NCBI RefSeq assembly: GCF_022539665.2
Contig: NC_081335.1
Coordinates: forward strand, 1,922,001 to 1,986,000
DNA: 64,000 nucleotides
Origin: Daphnia carinata
Lineage: Eukaryota; Arthropoda; Branchiopoda; Diplostraca; Daphniidae
Direction: 5' to 3'
The translations under genes were made by a program, and so were the position numbers. Positions 38,101 to 50,800 of this stretch are shown here, piece by piece; the first letter of the stretch is position 1, and each line of letters starts with the position of its first letter. A model generated the notes under the pieces. That model was given only the letters and a program-made list of their open reading frames with translations. It was not told the origin of the DNA and did no database searches.

Positions 38101-41100
38101 ATAAACATTTCAAATTTTACGGTTTTGACGTTCAATGTACCACGGCCTAGATTTGTTCCTTCGTTTGGTTTTTTTTCAAGTGTGTCGGCAAACTCTTCAA
38201 GAAAACGAAAAAAAAAAAAAAAGACTCTTGAAAAAAACTTGCCTTTGGTTTGCTAGTCGAACTGCCGTCCGTCAAAACAGGATTGGACGAAACTTCGTTT
38301 TCTTTCCGTTTTCGACTTTGAAATTCGGTTTCGTTCACGCGGCTTGATTTTTTTTTTCACCTCCGTTTCACGGAAGAATAGCACAGGAATATTTTGCTGG
38401 GGCGACGAAGAATGAAAAAAAAAATTGTGTTGAAGAGAAATCGTGAAAGTCCTCACTCGATCGAATCGATTACAAAACTCCGCAGCAAGAAGTCGGAGGG
38501 GAAAAAGAAATATTGTTTTCGTTTTTACACAACAGTTAACGAGTACGTTAACAATTGGTATGCGTACGTGAATGCGCAGGCAGAGAAACGTGCACTTGTC
38601 GCCGCGTTCGGTTTGAAACAAAGTCACAATTCACGCAGAAATAAAAACGATGCGCGCTCAATTCAATCGAACTTTAAAAAACAAAAATGTCGCTCTTGAT
38701 TGAGTAAATCAGTCAAATAGAAAAAAAAAGTTCAAATTTCGAAAAATTGAACCGTATAAAAAACAAAAACACACTGGTGACAAAAAAAAACACAAGTCAC
38801 GCGCACTTTTTTTTTTCCTTTCAATCGCAAGTCAACGAAAGAAACGGGAGAGTCGAAAAAACCTGCTGCCGTGCCCGACGGACCGACAGAACTTTGTGTT
38901 GGCTGTTCAGGGAGCGACACGCAAAAAGGCTAACGGAGAGAGTAAAGTCGGACAGAGAATGCCGCCTTGGCTTTCGATGCCGCAGCTCCTGGTGCCTTCG
39001 AACGCTGTGAGGGGCTGGGCAGGAGGAGCTCCGTCCAAAAAAGTGGGAGGGAGGATACGTATTTTCTTCTTTCTTTTCTTACGCTGCAACTTCTCTCCTA
39101 GCTGGGGGTATATCTGCCGTCTGGTGGGGGAATTTTTTTTTTTTTTTTTTTTTTTTAAACAGAGTCGGCGCGCGGCTTTTTTTTTCTTCTCTGCGTTACA
39201 GTGCTAGTGACTCTACCACAGCACGGTATATCCCTATCTACACGCTGGCTCTAAAAAGGACTCGACGGGGGGGAGGCCGGACTTGTGTACTGGGAGCCCA
39301 GCCCACTTTTGTTCACCTCCCCAAAAGCCACCCTCTCTTTCTCCTCGTCTCTGGCTACGCTGAGGAGAGATAGGAAAGAAGAAAAAAAGCCAACTCAAGT
39401 CCCGACGCCCATGCCCACTCCATCTAACGGCGTCTAATGCAACTTTGAAAATGATACGTGAAAGAAGAAGAACAAATCGCAACTGATTTTTAAAAAGCGA
39501 TTAAAAAGCAAAACATCTAATATTTGACAAAACTTTTCACACTTTCAGTGAGCAGCTAAATTAGATCTATAAAAAAAAAGGGTTAGAGAAAAAAAAAAAG
39601 GGTTGCAAAGGTAGATGGGGGGATCTGATGGATAGGGGGGCCTTTTTCTCTTGCTGGTTTTGGTGTCATCGTTTCGATTTTATATTATATTGGCTCCTTA
39701 AAAAAAAACGACCCAGACGATAAAAAATAAAATACAAGAGGGGGTTTTCTATTAAGCGTGGAGAAAAAGGGGTGAAAAGAAGCCCCCCTGGTCAACCCAT
39801 AGCAGAGATCAACATAACACACACACATACACAGGTCCGGGGTTCAACAAAAAAAAAAAAAAAATTTCGATTTTTTATGGTGCGATGAAACCAAACTTCC
39901 ACGGCACACCATAAAGACCAGAAGGCAAGACAACACACACATTCAGAAAGAAAAGAAGCATCTTTTTTTTTTGTTCCCAATAAATATTATAACAGCTTCA
40001 AATGATGTACCCCCAAACGAGAGAAGAACCTTTTGGCCAGCCTCTGTCTGACTTTTAACTCTTTTGGGGTCTCTGCAAAAAAAAAAAAAAAAAAAGCTAA
40101 CTAACTAACTAACCGTTAGACTTAAAAAAAAAAAAAAAAACGACCAGGGGAGAACGTTTTTCATGATCTTTTATAGCCTAAAAAACCTGTGTTCACCTTC
40201 ACCTTCTTGAAAAAAAAAAAAAAAAAAGCTAATTGGACGGCACCGTTTCGACGACAAGGATTCAAAAACACCGGACTTTGAAGGAACCCCGGAAAGTAGC
40301 AGAAACGAAAAAAAAAAAAACTAGTTTTTGAAATTAAAATAAAAGTCGTCCCGTGGAGTTTTTCAACACACAGAAAAAAAATTCTCACTTTACTTCCACA
40401 CCCAACTGTCGACATGCGCACAACTGCAGAGCGTGTATAACCGGTTTCTTTGTGTAACTATGTCCATCTCTTCTTCTTTTCTATGTACAACTCTAAAGCT
40501 TTTTCTCGGTGAATATAACTATTGCTATACTTTTATAGCATGTTTTTACACAGAGCAAAAGAGAGAAAAAAAAAAGAGATTTTTTCCCCCCCTATTGGCT
40601 GTGGAGTTGGCCCCCCCCCCTCTTGCGGGCCCTATCTCGTTCTACGCTAGGCCTTTTAGTTTTCGACGTTTTTATAATCACGTTGGGTCGATTAGATTTT
40701 TCCATGTACTACTAGTAGCTCTACTAATTCGTACATACAAATCCAATGAACCGAATTTTATTTCTCTATCTTTTCTTTCTTTTGACGAGGACATTAAAAA
40801 CGTCAAGAAAAAAATGCGGCGGGTCGCTCGTGAGAAAAAAAAAAATGCCTTATTTTGCTCCGGTTATGCGATAAACGGAAGAGAACTTGTCGTTGAGCTT
40901 TTTTTTTTTCAAAAAAGTGCGAGGTAAGAAATCTTTTGAATTTGTTCGAGTGAACTTAACCGCACCGAGTGCAAACGCGCGTCCCTCCTTTTTTTTATGA
41001 TTTTCTTTTCCCAATTTCGTGTGCAGGTTCGTGCGCTAGTGAACGCGCTACAACAGGATGAATTATAAAGACTCTTTTTTTTTTTTTTTGAAGAAAGAAA

Positions 41101-41388
41101 AAAAAAGAAGAATTATTTTAATAACTTATAATTTCCTCGCTAGCCTTCCTCCTCCCTCTTTACGTATTTTCTTCTTTTGTATGTACCTCCTGCCAGCGTG
41201 AGTCTAGCCTCGGCGGTACGGTGAGCCCTCCGGTTACTTCTTTTCCCCTTCTTCTTGTGCCGTAATTACCAACGTCTCCGCAGGGAGTCGCGGGTGAAGG
41301 GAAAAAAGAAAATTACGGCGAAGGGGAGCGAGTGAGAAAGAAGAGAAACTACCGAGGCTTCAAAAAGAAAAGAGGAGCTCTCCAAAGT

Positions 41389-41424
41389 GGGGGGGGGGGG
41401 GGGGGGGGGGAAAAAAAAAAAAAA
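41389..41424. repeat. G22-A14 purine tract
   Basis: Twenty-two guanines followed directly by fourteen adenines. It could form a G-quadruplex or triplex, and exact length may be unreliable in assembly. Confidence 0.9.
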
Positions 41425-42706
41425 GGAAAAGGAGGAGGTACCGCCCCAGACGTCAGATTATGCGGCTCGTCTGGCAGGTAAACTAACCAATGACGAGCAT
41501 GAAACACGAGAAAAGAACGTACTACAAGGGCAGGGCTAACTCAAATCACTAGCCCTGATTTTTAAATTTCAAGCCTCCCCCTTCCCCAACACTTTCCCCA
41601 AATCAAAATCGAATTTTTCTTCTTCCATTAAAAAAAAAAAAAAGAAAAGAAACATTTCAAGTAGCGACTCACGAGCGGCTAAGAGATGCAATGATTTGCA
41701 TATACGGCGCCTGCGTATCAACAGGGTCGTCAAAATCGACAGTAAACATAAAAACTATCCCACAAAAATATATATACGCGTCCCGTTAAACGAAAAGACA
41801 CCTTGTTTAACTATCTCGTTAGAGTCGCAATGACGAACGAAAAGAAGAAAAAGAAAAAGAAAATCCACTTCTTTTTGGCGTTTACCTTTTGTCACAAAGC
41901 AATTAACACCTCGACGCTCGTATACACATTACAACTCAATTATTGCAACCCTTTAGGTAGACCCAACTCCAGTCCGGCGCGCGTATAGGTATACATATAA
42001 AAAAAAGTTACGTTTCTTTTATTTTATTCTTTTTTATTTCCCGTCGTAACAATAATCATATAAATACGGCCCACACTATCTCCTTTATATTTGATGTTTT
42101 ACGCTTTTTTAGCTCTTATTAAGAAGCCGATGGCAGTGGGTTGGGATCGGTTTCTATACGCGATTAGTCGAATGCCCAATGATACACACGAAAAACGAGT
42201 AAACGAATGCCGACGCCGCCTTTTTATATTTTCTTTTTTTTTTCCCTCTCGTTTCTGCGTCATTTTCCAGCAGTCGGTGCTGGAAATGATGATGCTCGTA
42301 ATCATAATAGTAAAAACGAATTTCGGACGTATGAAGTGGAAGGGAAAAAAGTCGGAAGAGAAGCCAAATTGAGATGTCTCCTTGGCTTTAAAAAATTTTT
42401 AAGTCTTTTTCATTCTTCTTTCGCTCCGTCAATATTTCCTAGTTTTCCCTTCTTTTTTTTTTTTATTAGATCTCACAAGGCGCTCTACCTGATCTTAAAT
42501 AAAAGGCGGAAAGAGGAAAAACTCTCGACGCAACACCAAAAAAAAAAAAAAAAAATTCGATCGTAAAAGAAAGAAAAAAAGGCGAAACTGAAAGCGACCT
42601 TGTACCATTATCATAAAAGGGAAGAAGAAGTTATTCCGAATTGAAGACGATGACGGGACTGCGTATGGAAGTACACGTGCAATACTAATGCAAAGAAGAA
42701 GCTTAC

Positions 42707-42780
42707 CTTGAACGGCGATATCTCTCCTTTTGCGGGTCGACACAGTCAATGCCAACCAGATGCGGCAGTTATGGCACATT
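42707..42780 (-). other. Candidate upstream exon (Abd-B orientation)
   Basis: This is a 74-base minus-strand segment bounded by an acceptor-like ATTTCAG at its 5' edge and a strong GTAAGC donor at its 3' edge. It is open in only one frame, starting L-M-C-H-N-C. It lies about 7.5 kb upstream of the Abd-B coding exon and could be a non-coding 5' exon from a distal promoter, spliced to the acceptor at 35169. It could also be a chance combination of splice-like words. Confidence 0.25.
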
Positions 42781-43359
42781 AACTGAAATGATGATCCGTT
42801 AAAAATGAATGTAATATTTTTTCTGTTGATTTCACGTTAAAAAAAAAAAAGAAGAAGAAACCCACCACTTAAATTTTTGTTTCGTTTGCGACGACACTCT
42901 TGACGTCCACTAACGACATTCAATGGACATCAACTTGCGCCTGGTGCGGATGGTGTTTTTTCTTTCTTGGTCTTGTGTGACGATGGGGTGGGTGGGCCGC
43001 GGACGCTTCGTTAGCGCTCACCGACCAAATGTATCCAACTGCCTCCTTTCTTCTTCCTTTTTTTTCTTTTCCAGAAGGAAAGATGGAGGGGAAGCCAAAA
43101 AAAAAAGGAGAGAAAAAAACTTTTTCTTCTCTTCGTTTTTGTGTATGTGCGCGCCTTGTTTTTCCTCTTCCCTGTTCCCTCATTGAAGCGCATCCGCGAA
43201 ACTAAACAAACACACAAGCACGTACACACACACACAGGCAGACACACACACATCCAAGAAGAACCCTGTAATAAAAAATAAAAAATAAAAATTCAGGCGC
43301 CGACTTCCAGAGGCTAGAAAAAGGGAGGAAAAAAAAGCACAAACTGCTGCTGCTGCTTC

Positions 43360-43555
43360 TGCTTTACCGACCTTCTCTCTCTCCCCCTACCACCACCGCC
43401 ACCTCCTGACGGGCTGCTTATACGACACATTAAAGCGCTTATTTTATGCTTTAACGAGCCCATAAAGGAATTTTAGCGATTTCTGTGGTCTGAGCAACGC
43501 CCATCGACGGCTGTGGCGGCGGCAGCGGTAGCGCGGCTCCATAACCCCCGCTGTA
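43360..43555. promoter_or_regulatory. Candidate regulatory block with posterior-Hox-type sites
   Basis: Non-repetitive sequence with CATTAAA (43428-43434), TTTATGC (43443-43449) and CCATAAA (43460-43466, TTTATGG on the other strand). TTTAT(G/T)-type cores are known preferred sites of Abd-B and caudal class homeodomains. The neighbouring GC-rich part (43500-43550) follows a minus-strand TTTTACAG acceptor-like site and is open on that strand for about 30 codons, ending in TAA. An unrecognised terminal exon is therefore an alternative. Three sites in 39 bases would suit Abd-B autoregulation; this is inference. Confidence 0.3.
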
Positions 43556-45517
43556 AAATTAATGAACACTATGTTGTGATTAGGCTGGATGATTTCATCT
43601 TTTTCTTCTTCCTTCTTTCGTTTCTATTTTTCAAAGAGAAATTAAAGAAAAGCTTGACCAGAAAAAAAAAGAAAACTTAAAACTTAACTAGACAATAAAA
43701 ATAATATTGAGCAGGAAGGAACTCGTTTTCTTCTTTTGAAACGAGAATGACAACAGACCTTTTGCTTGCATGTGTCCGGACGTATGTGTGTGTGTGTATG
43801 TATATACAGAGACGACGAGAGTCCTGTCGGCGTGTACACACAAAGAAAGGCACAAGATAACACAAGGCCTCTGCGTTCAAACCATCTGACTTTTCGAGCG
43901 TGGGGAGGAATCTTTGAAGGCGATTTTGCAAGAATTTCGGAATGCGAGAAAAACACAAATTCAACGGCTGTCCGTTACCGGTAAAGCAACACAGATAGTT
44001 TGAATTTTAAATCGCGAATAAGCATGGGTAAGTTTTAAAAATAAAAAAATAGTAAAAAAAATCTAATAGAAAATAGTAACAGGGCGGACGTATAGAAAGA
44101 AGGAAACTTCTATGTTTGTTGTGACTGAGTTGGACAAGCGACCGGCCTGGGCCAGCAGAAAAAGAGGGAAAGATAAAAGGAAAACAAGTATATATAAGAG
44201 GAGGAAAGAAACAGAGAGAAGAACCATAGGGGCCTGCTGGGTGGCTGTTTACGGCTGTTTAGGGGTCGTGTTATGTGGCCATCAAGTATAAAATGACCAC
44301 TTTGACTCAACTATTAAAAGGTGATCGTGTTTTGACACGGGGCCCGCCCAAACTCTCGCTCCTTCCTTTCTTCCACCATTGCCCAGCAATTCGACCAGTT
44401 GTCTTTTGCTCCTTTTTTTTAAAAAGACACTTGAAAAAGCCGCCGCCGCTATTGTAATCTACTGTCAAATGACGTTCTTAAGTCAATTCATTGGCCGTTT
44501 TAAAAACACCCATCACTAGATTCCCCATCCCGTCCCCCCTATCCACCCCACTGCTAAGTTAACGGGCCATTTTGTTACTCATCGAGTGGAAGATGATTTA
44601 CTAGACGGGCAGTAAAACGATCCCTGCATGATTCTTTTACGATTCCCCTCCTATAAGAATCACACACACACTGCATCGTTATGACGCCTCTCCGTGATTG
44701 CTTCGTTTACCTAGCTGTCAAACGACGGAGAAAATTGAAAAGGAGATGACGTCACAAAAAATGACGCGTTTCGATTTCAAATGGTACTTTCTCCTGGAAA
44801 TGAAATGACAACAAACAACTACAGGAGCAAATTAAAATAAAAATAAAAAAAAAGATTTGAAAAAAAAAACGAAAAGAAATACCATATCACCGTTGCGTGA
44901 GCTATTCTGGGAAATGATGGAAAAAGAGGCGCCAAAGCCAGTCCGGCGCAAAGAGTTTGGATGGGAAACCAGCAGTGAGTTTGTAACGAATTCCGATAAA
45001 TAAATCTGTTAAAATTCTTCCGACCCTAATAGAAAAAGGAAGAAAAAGAAAACAACAGCACTCACGGCAATAGTAGTAGCAAAGACATACAAATCAGAAG
45101 CAGAGTGTACAGCATTCGTGTGTGCGTGTGTTTCTACCCGATTCTTTTAGCCGCGGACCAAGCAACCCACCAAACATTTTGTTGTTACATGGAAGAAAAA
45201 AAAAGAAGACCCGCCAGTGCGACTGCCGCTGTGCGCAAAGCAAACAAACTGTCCATTGATTTGGCATTCGATCAGCTGCCTCGTTTTCACACACAACCCC
45301 ACACGCACACCGGAACCAGTACACTTTGCACCAAAACAAGAATAAACGGTGATGACATGCCGCGATTTCAGACCGACACAGTCATTAGCGTTATCAATAA
45401 TCACAATTCTTTTCGAGGTCACACAAATTTTTGCAATGAATAAGACAAAAATGTATTATTAAAGTATCTCACCCGAAAACAAAAATACCCAAAAAACGTC
45501 CGCGATCGTTTTACTTC

Positions 45518-47619
45518 TCAGAGGGAGGTTACGCCGCCAGTAATATGAACGGGCCTATTGTTATATTTTTTCGATATGTTTTTCTCTATATCGGCCTGCA
45601 GTTCTTTTGTACGTTCAATCAGCTTCTTCAATGTTGGCTGAAGACGAGCTTGTTCTACAGCCGCAGTACGGCGTCTTTCGGCTAAAGTCGTACGATTTCC
45701 GTCCACTTTGTCGGCCAAACGTAGGTGCTGCTGCAACGAATTGGCTACACGATCAACGTACCTAAAAAGAATAGCAATAAAAGATCTGAAACAATTGGCC
45801 AATTAAAACCAACGAAAATCTTTAGTTTGGTTTTTAACCTTGGTGATTCACGAATAAGAGCTAAATTTTTCAGTTTCGGTCGGTTTATAGCATCTAAAGT
45901 ACTCAAAACGTGGCTCAGCATGGCTTCAAGCTCTTGCGGTGACATTTCGGTGCTAGAATGTGATTGAGAGAAACTAAAGCCCATCTTAGACTCTTTAGCA
46001 GTTGCTTGAAGTTCAATTAAACGCTGTCTCAAGAAAGCTTCCAGCTGCATTTAAAAAAGAGATAAATTAAAATTAGAACTAAATCATTTTACAGAAGGAA
46101 AATATGATAAACCTCCGCGAGATCATCGAAAAACATGTTTCTGGTCTTATGATAATCCAACATCGTGAAGGCTTCATTGTCTTTTGCTACTCCACCCTCA
46201 ACGCCCGCCTCCTGGACAACAATTCCAAGTTCAGCATCTTCGGTCGTTGAAAAGTCTATGGTAGCCTCGTGTGCGTCAGGAAGCATATCAATTTGTCCCC
46301 AGTCAATATCACCGGTTTCCAATTCGACGTCGCTGTTCCCGAAATCAATAGCTGCATCGCCAAAGTCAATCTGTACAAATCACGCAGGGTTTCAAAAAAT
46401 TAGATTTTATCAAAAAAAATATTTAAGAAACATCCCTTACAGCATCATCGATAGTTACAAGAGCTTCTGGTTCAACAAACAATATGGGCTCTTCTATACG
46501 TAAAGGTGGTTCGCCATATCGCCACTCGTACACGGTCGTATTTCCATGTTCTATGAATGGCATGAATTAGGGTTAATCTACTAAGACGAAAACAATTTTT
46601 CAAACCGATGATGTACTGCAAAACCGGAAGGCAGGTGAGGTCGCTATTGTTGGTGATAATCTGTCCAAGGAATGATCGGTAAAAAGCTGAATGCAAAGGG
46701 GGTAAAAAGTAAACTTTAGACATGTTACTGCGTGACGGGTTTAGATATTAAGGAACTAAAAAGATGACTCACCTGCTGCGTCTTTAGTTTTCTTTGCCTG
46801 TTTGGCCACTTCTTTGTACATCTCTGGCAAGCTACCAAGCAGGTCAGTCAGTTCGCTCTTGATGTTCTTTCCTTCAATGCCCAGTTGGTTTGCGAGTGAT
46901 TTGTACTTCTCTCTAAAATCTTGAGCATTTTTTACACACTCAGCTTCTTTTTTTTCAGTGTCCTATTCACGAAAGTTGTCGAAAATATTAAAGATACTAT
47001 TAAAATTTTTAAAGTAAACTCACATGCTGAATTTGCTCATATTTAGCTATGGACTTTTTAATTCCAGGAATCTCATATGCAACATTACGCATGAGCATTT
47101 GGGAAGCTTCAGCAAGATAGACATTATCTTTTTCATACAAGCGCACAACTTCTTGCCAATCCTTCATCCTCTGAGACCCATAGCGTCCAAATAAGCTTCG
47201 AGTATCAGCCTCAGTCTCTTTCAATATTTCAATAATTTGAAGGCAGTGAAAATAGTTGATATCTGTAGATAAATTCAATTGATTAATAATTTTTTTTGCA
47301 GGAATCCACAGGTACTATTAAATTTTTAAAAAGAAATTATTACATGTTCCTGTTAGAAGCTTAGTTATGCCTTTATGTTCTGGCATGTCTTGAATAGCAG
47401 AATTGATTTTTTCGCGAACAATAGTAATTTGCTGAGGCCATGTTTTGGTACAATGTCTTCGACTGATAACCCAATCGAGTAGCTTGGACGTTTGAATGTC
47501 GATAGGAATATTTTGTTCCTAATCAAAGAAAATAGTATGATATCACGAATGGAATTCAATATGTTTTAAGGGGAAAATCTCTTGCCAATAAATGGTAAAT
47601 AACTCCAACTTACTTGCAT
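45518..47619 (-). CDS. CDK5RAP3: CDK5 regulatory subunit-associated protein 3 (UFMylation cofactor)
   Basis: In animals CDK5RAP3 is the substrate adaptor of the UFL1-DDRGK1 UFM1 ligase at the ER membrane. Nine coding exons read on the minus strand: 47619-47614, 47518-47344, 47262-47024, 46962-46773, 46686-46606, 46550-46441, 46370-46113, 46044-45839 and 45761-45518. All phases agree, giving 502 residues (human about 506). Family blocks are clear: IPIDIQTSKLLDW near the N-terminus, YINYFHCLQI, GRYGSQRMKDWQEVV, an acidic middle with repeated IDWG/IDFG motifs (UFIM-like region), SPRYVDRVANSLQQHL, and the C-terminal RPVHITGGVTSL. The first coding exon carries only ATG CAA. It shares a 226-bp divergent promoter with COG1. 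Confidence 0.93.
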
Positions 47620-47845
47620 TTTCGCGAATGAACCATATGTTGTGTTGATGTTCAGCTGAAGGTACTGCCAACGCCATCTGCCATCGATAAAACAACATAA
47701 AACATCGTCGATTTGTTGACGTGGGAAGTTGGAAACTGTCAAAAATAAACATACTGTGGATCAAAATTGATCCCGAACGTTCATCTCTTACGAGTGGTAG
47801 AAGATCATTGTAAGAACACATACCGGTTTTCGAATTATTACAGTC
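47620..47845. promoter_or_regulatory. Bidirectional promoter between CDK5RAP3 and COG1
   Basis: Only 226 bases separate the two divergent start codons, so both 5' UTRs and core promoters must fit here unless a 5' UTR intron exists. No TATA box is evident. A CATCGATAAA word near 47.68 kb resembles the DRE element (TATCGATA) common in arthropod housekeeping promoters, and a TGACGTG word lies near 47.72 kb. Confidence 0.6.
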
Positions 47846-50800
47846 ATGGCCCAAGAGTTGTTGTCTTCGAACATTGATGGATTGTTTGAGAAGATGAATC
47901 TGGATGAGATCCAGCAAGTGTTGAGAAAGATGAGAATTGAAGTGGAGAAAAAACGAGAAGACCTTCGGGTCACAGTCGGGTACTATAATGAATAACTATG
48001 TCTAGATTATGTTAATACACAAGGTGTTTGCTTGCTGTGTTACAGGAATCGCTACAGAGATCTCATTGAGGCTGCTGACACCATCACAGAAATGAAGAAA
48101 ACGGCAGAAGAAGTGACTGAACATCTAAATACTATGGAAGACAAATTAGGATCACTAAAACATAGGCAATTACTTGGATTCCAAACAGACATCTATTCAT
48201 CAGAAAAGCAAAAGTATTGACTTTCCTTGCTTGTGATTTTCCTTTCTTAAGTATTATTATTTTTTATAGGCAAGTTTTAGTAGCAAAAAAGGAATGCAGA
48301 ATTCTCGCAGCTCAGATAAGACTATTAATGGAATTACCTGAAATTATATGGAAGCAAATAGAGGCTGGAAGTATATGCCCAGCAGCCCAAATTCAGCAAC
48401 TCGGATATCACCTTCATACTGGGCTGAGTGTTGAAAGTGGACCTGGTGGAAGTGCAGCAAATATTCAAAACTGGTTTCCTGTAATCAACCAACAAAAAGT
48501 TGCTTTAGCTTCTTTTGATGACATCATAGTAAAAGAATCTACTAATCATCTAATGGAAATACAACTGACTCTGGAGGTTCAATAATTGTGTTTTCTAAAA
48601 CTTGTCAAAAGTAGTCCTATAACTATCAAAATTTTACATTTTCAGAGAGCGACAGATAGCTGTTGTGCGTTACTACTCTTCCGTGGAACCAGTTCCGCCC
48701 AAATGCTTTCTGATTTCTTAAAATTTCGTTCGGAAGCCATGAGCTCCATAATGTCGCAAAATGGCATCAAACAACAATTGCAGAGCTTTCTTCAATTCAT
48801 TGTTTCGTCGTTTGCCACAGTCCACGCGCTTTTTGTTGGTAATTACCGTCATCGGTTCTTCCAAAAGCAAATACTCAAATGTTTTTTCCTTACCAAGAGG
48901 GCTTTCCAGAATCCACGTTACCACAAGGTTTGCTGTCAGAAAAACTCAAAGCCACCTGTCAACCGCTTGCGTCTCCTACGGTGCAGCTGCTTTCGCTAAC
49001 TCCGGGATTCATTCGCCAGTTACCACCAATTGTTACGGAATTTCGGTAATTCGGGAGAACCTTTAAGAAAAAGTAGATAGTAAAATTATGTAACGTAAGA
49101 ACTGCAACTATTCTAGGCCATCAACCAAAGACGTATGGACTCCATTACCTATCAGTCATATCCGCAGTGAATTTCAAAAATGGTTTCATACCATCCGTGA
49201 TGTGATACCTAAAGAGCTAAACCAGTTACTTAGTTGTGTTTCCCACATCAAAACATTAGCGAGCCTTAGAGATTCGGCTTATAATACGCTCCAAGTAAAT
49301 TTGTCGCTTACCTTTTTAATCTGCTGGATGACCTGGAATAATACGCATTTTTTGTAAACAGGCCGAACCCTTCACGAACGAATGGAGTGAGCTGGCACAT
49401 CGCTTATTTGGTTCCGATATTTGCCTATGGGAAGAATTATGTGAGCCAGCTTTTGTAGATAAAATCAGTTCGATTATTCAAGGCAAGCTGGACCATACCC
49501 TGGATACTGTGCAACAGTCAATTGAACAAAATTACGTCAATTTTGATTTGAAAGCCTGGTTATGGGCTGAAACAGCCAGTGACTTACCGCAGTCGGCTAC
49601 CTCCCTGCCAAACACAAGCGGTACGATATGCCTGCCTAGTTTGAATTAGTTTTCACTCGATGAACTTTTCTGTCGACAGGCGTTTACATGAAAACACGAT
49701 GTTACATGCCTTCTGTCCAGCAGTTGTGTGGTCTATGGGATCAAAGAATGGCAGTTTTACGAGAAGATCTGGCGTACTACCAAGATGAAAAGGCCGACGA
49801 TTCAAAGTTATTCTCTCCTTTCAACAAATTTGGTAAACGTACAATAATCAACGAGGCACTCGAAAAATGCTGCAATCAGGCCATTCGCAAGTACTACTCG
49901 CCATTCTGCCACTTTTGTTATGTAATTTAACAGATCTATCTACTTTTTTGCACAGGTTTGTTTCAACTTTGAGCAGAAAAGATGATAACCGTACTGTGTT
50001 CGCCATGAAAGTGATCACTGGTATGAGTGAACTTTGCCCTCAACTGAAACTTTGCTTTGAAACAGAGCAGGTATACAGAAAACTTGAAAGGTTGTTATTG
50101 GTTTTTTGTTTACCTACAGTTGTTGAAAGGGTGACGAAGGGAAATCCTGGAATTCGCTTGTGGAGTTTTTATGTTCCTCGGCGTTGGATCTGTTTCGCAT
50201 TTGGAAGGCAGACTTGCTCACCTCAATGGAACAGAATCTGGAAAGCCAGTTACAAATGAACTCAACCTCCGATACCCTAAAATTCACACCGGTTAGTTAA
50301 TTTCTTTGGAAAAATAAAGCTCGTCTTTACACATAAAAAATCCATATTCAGATGTGGGATGAAATTACCATTCAAGAGGAAGCTGAAAGTGGCAGTGCTG
50401 TGCAATCTCAGATAAGAGTTCCCATGAATCCAAGTTTTCCGCTGCAGCAATCCCTTTTTGGAATGTGCCAGGAAATCAATCATGTCGGACCTCACGCGAT
50501 TCCCAAGTAAGAGATGAAGTTCCTTTAAATTGCAAGACATTGAAGCACATATTCATAATAACAGAAAAGCGCAGCTGCATTTGATGGAGGACACCGCAAG
50601 CTCGATTTTGAAATGTTACGAGAGCTATGTCTCAAGTCATTTAACTATGCTGTCACAAGCAATAGCGCTCCAGTTGCTCTTCGACGTTCGTTTCGTCGGA
50701 GCATTTCTTCTGGCGAGAGATAACAAGGTATAATTAAGAAATAAATATTTTAGTTGAAACAATTTTCTCAAATTGATATAAATTTTGATTTAAAATTATT

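Larger units (their letters stand above)
35171..45517. other. 5' flank of Abd-B, no coding gene supported
   Basis: Ten kilobases between Abd-B and CDK5RAP3 hold no recognisable protein. They contain CpG-rich patches near 37.66-38.0 kb and 38.83-39.1 kb, poly-A/T runs (T24 at 39133-39156), TGACGTCA palindromes at 36943 and 44747, and an inverted GCCGTAATT/AATTACGGC pair near 41.26 and 41.31 kb. The most likely content is Abd-B promoters, upstream non-coding exons and enhancers. The open frames here come mostly from simple repeats. Confidence 0.55.

Noticed and set aside
37495-38256. A 253-codon plus-strand open frame, one of the longest outside known genes
   Set aside because: It is built on poly-A/T and purine tracts (Lys, Phe and Arg runs), has no recognisable domain, and lies in the Abd-B 5' flank.
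50071-50126. COG1 exon 9 reading through the GTATAC donor, or splicing at the CTACAG acceptor at 50119
   Set aside because: Splicing at that acceptor puts a TGA in frame with the clear downstream COG1 sequence. The acceptor at 50129 keeps frame.
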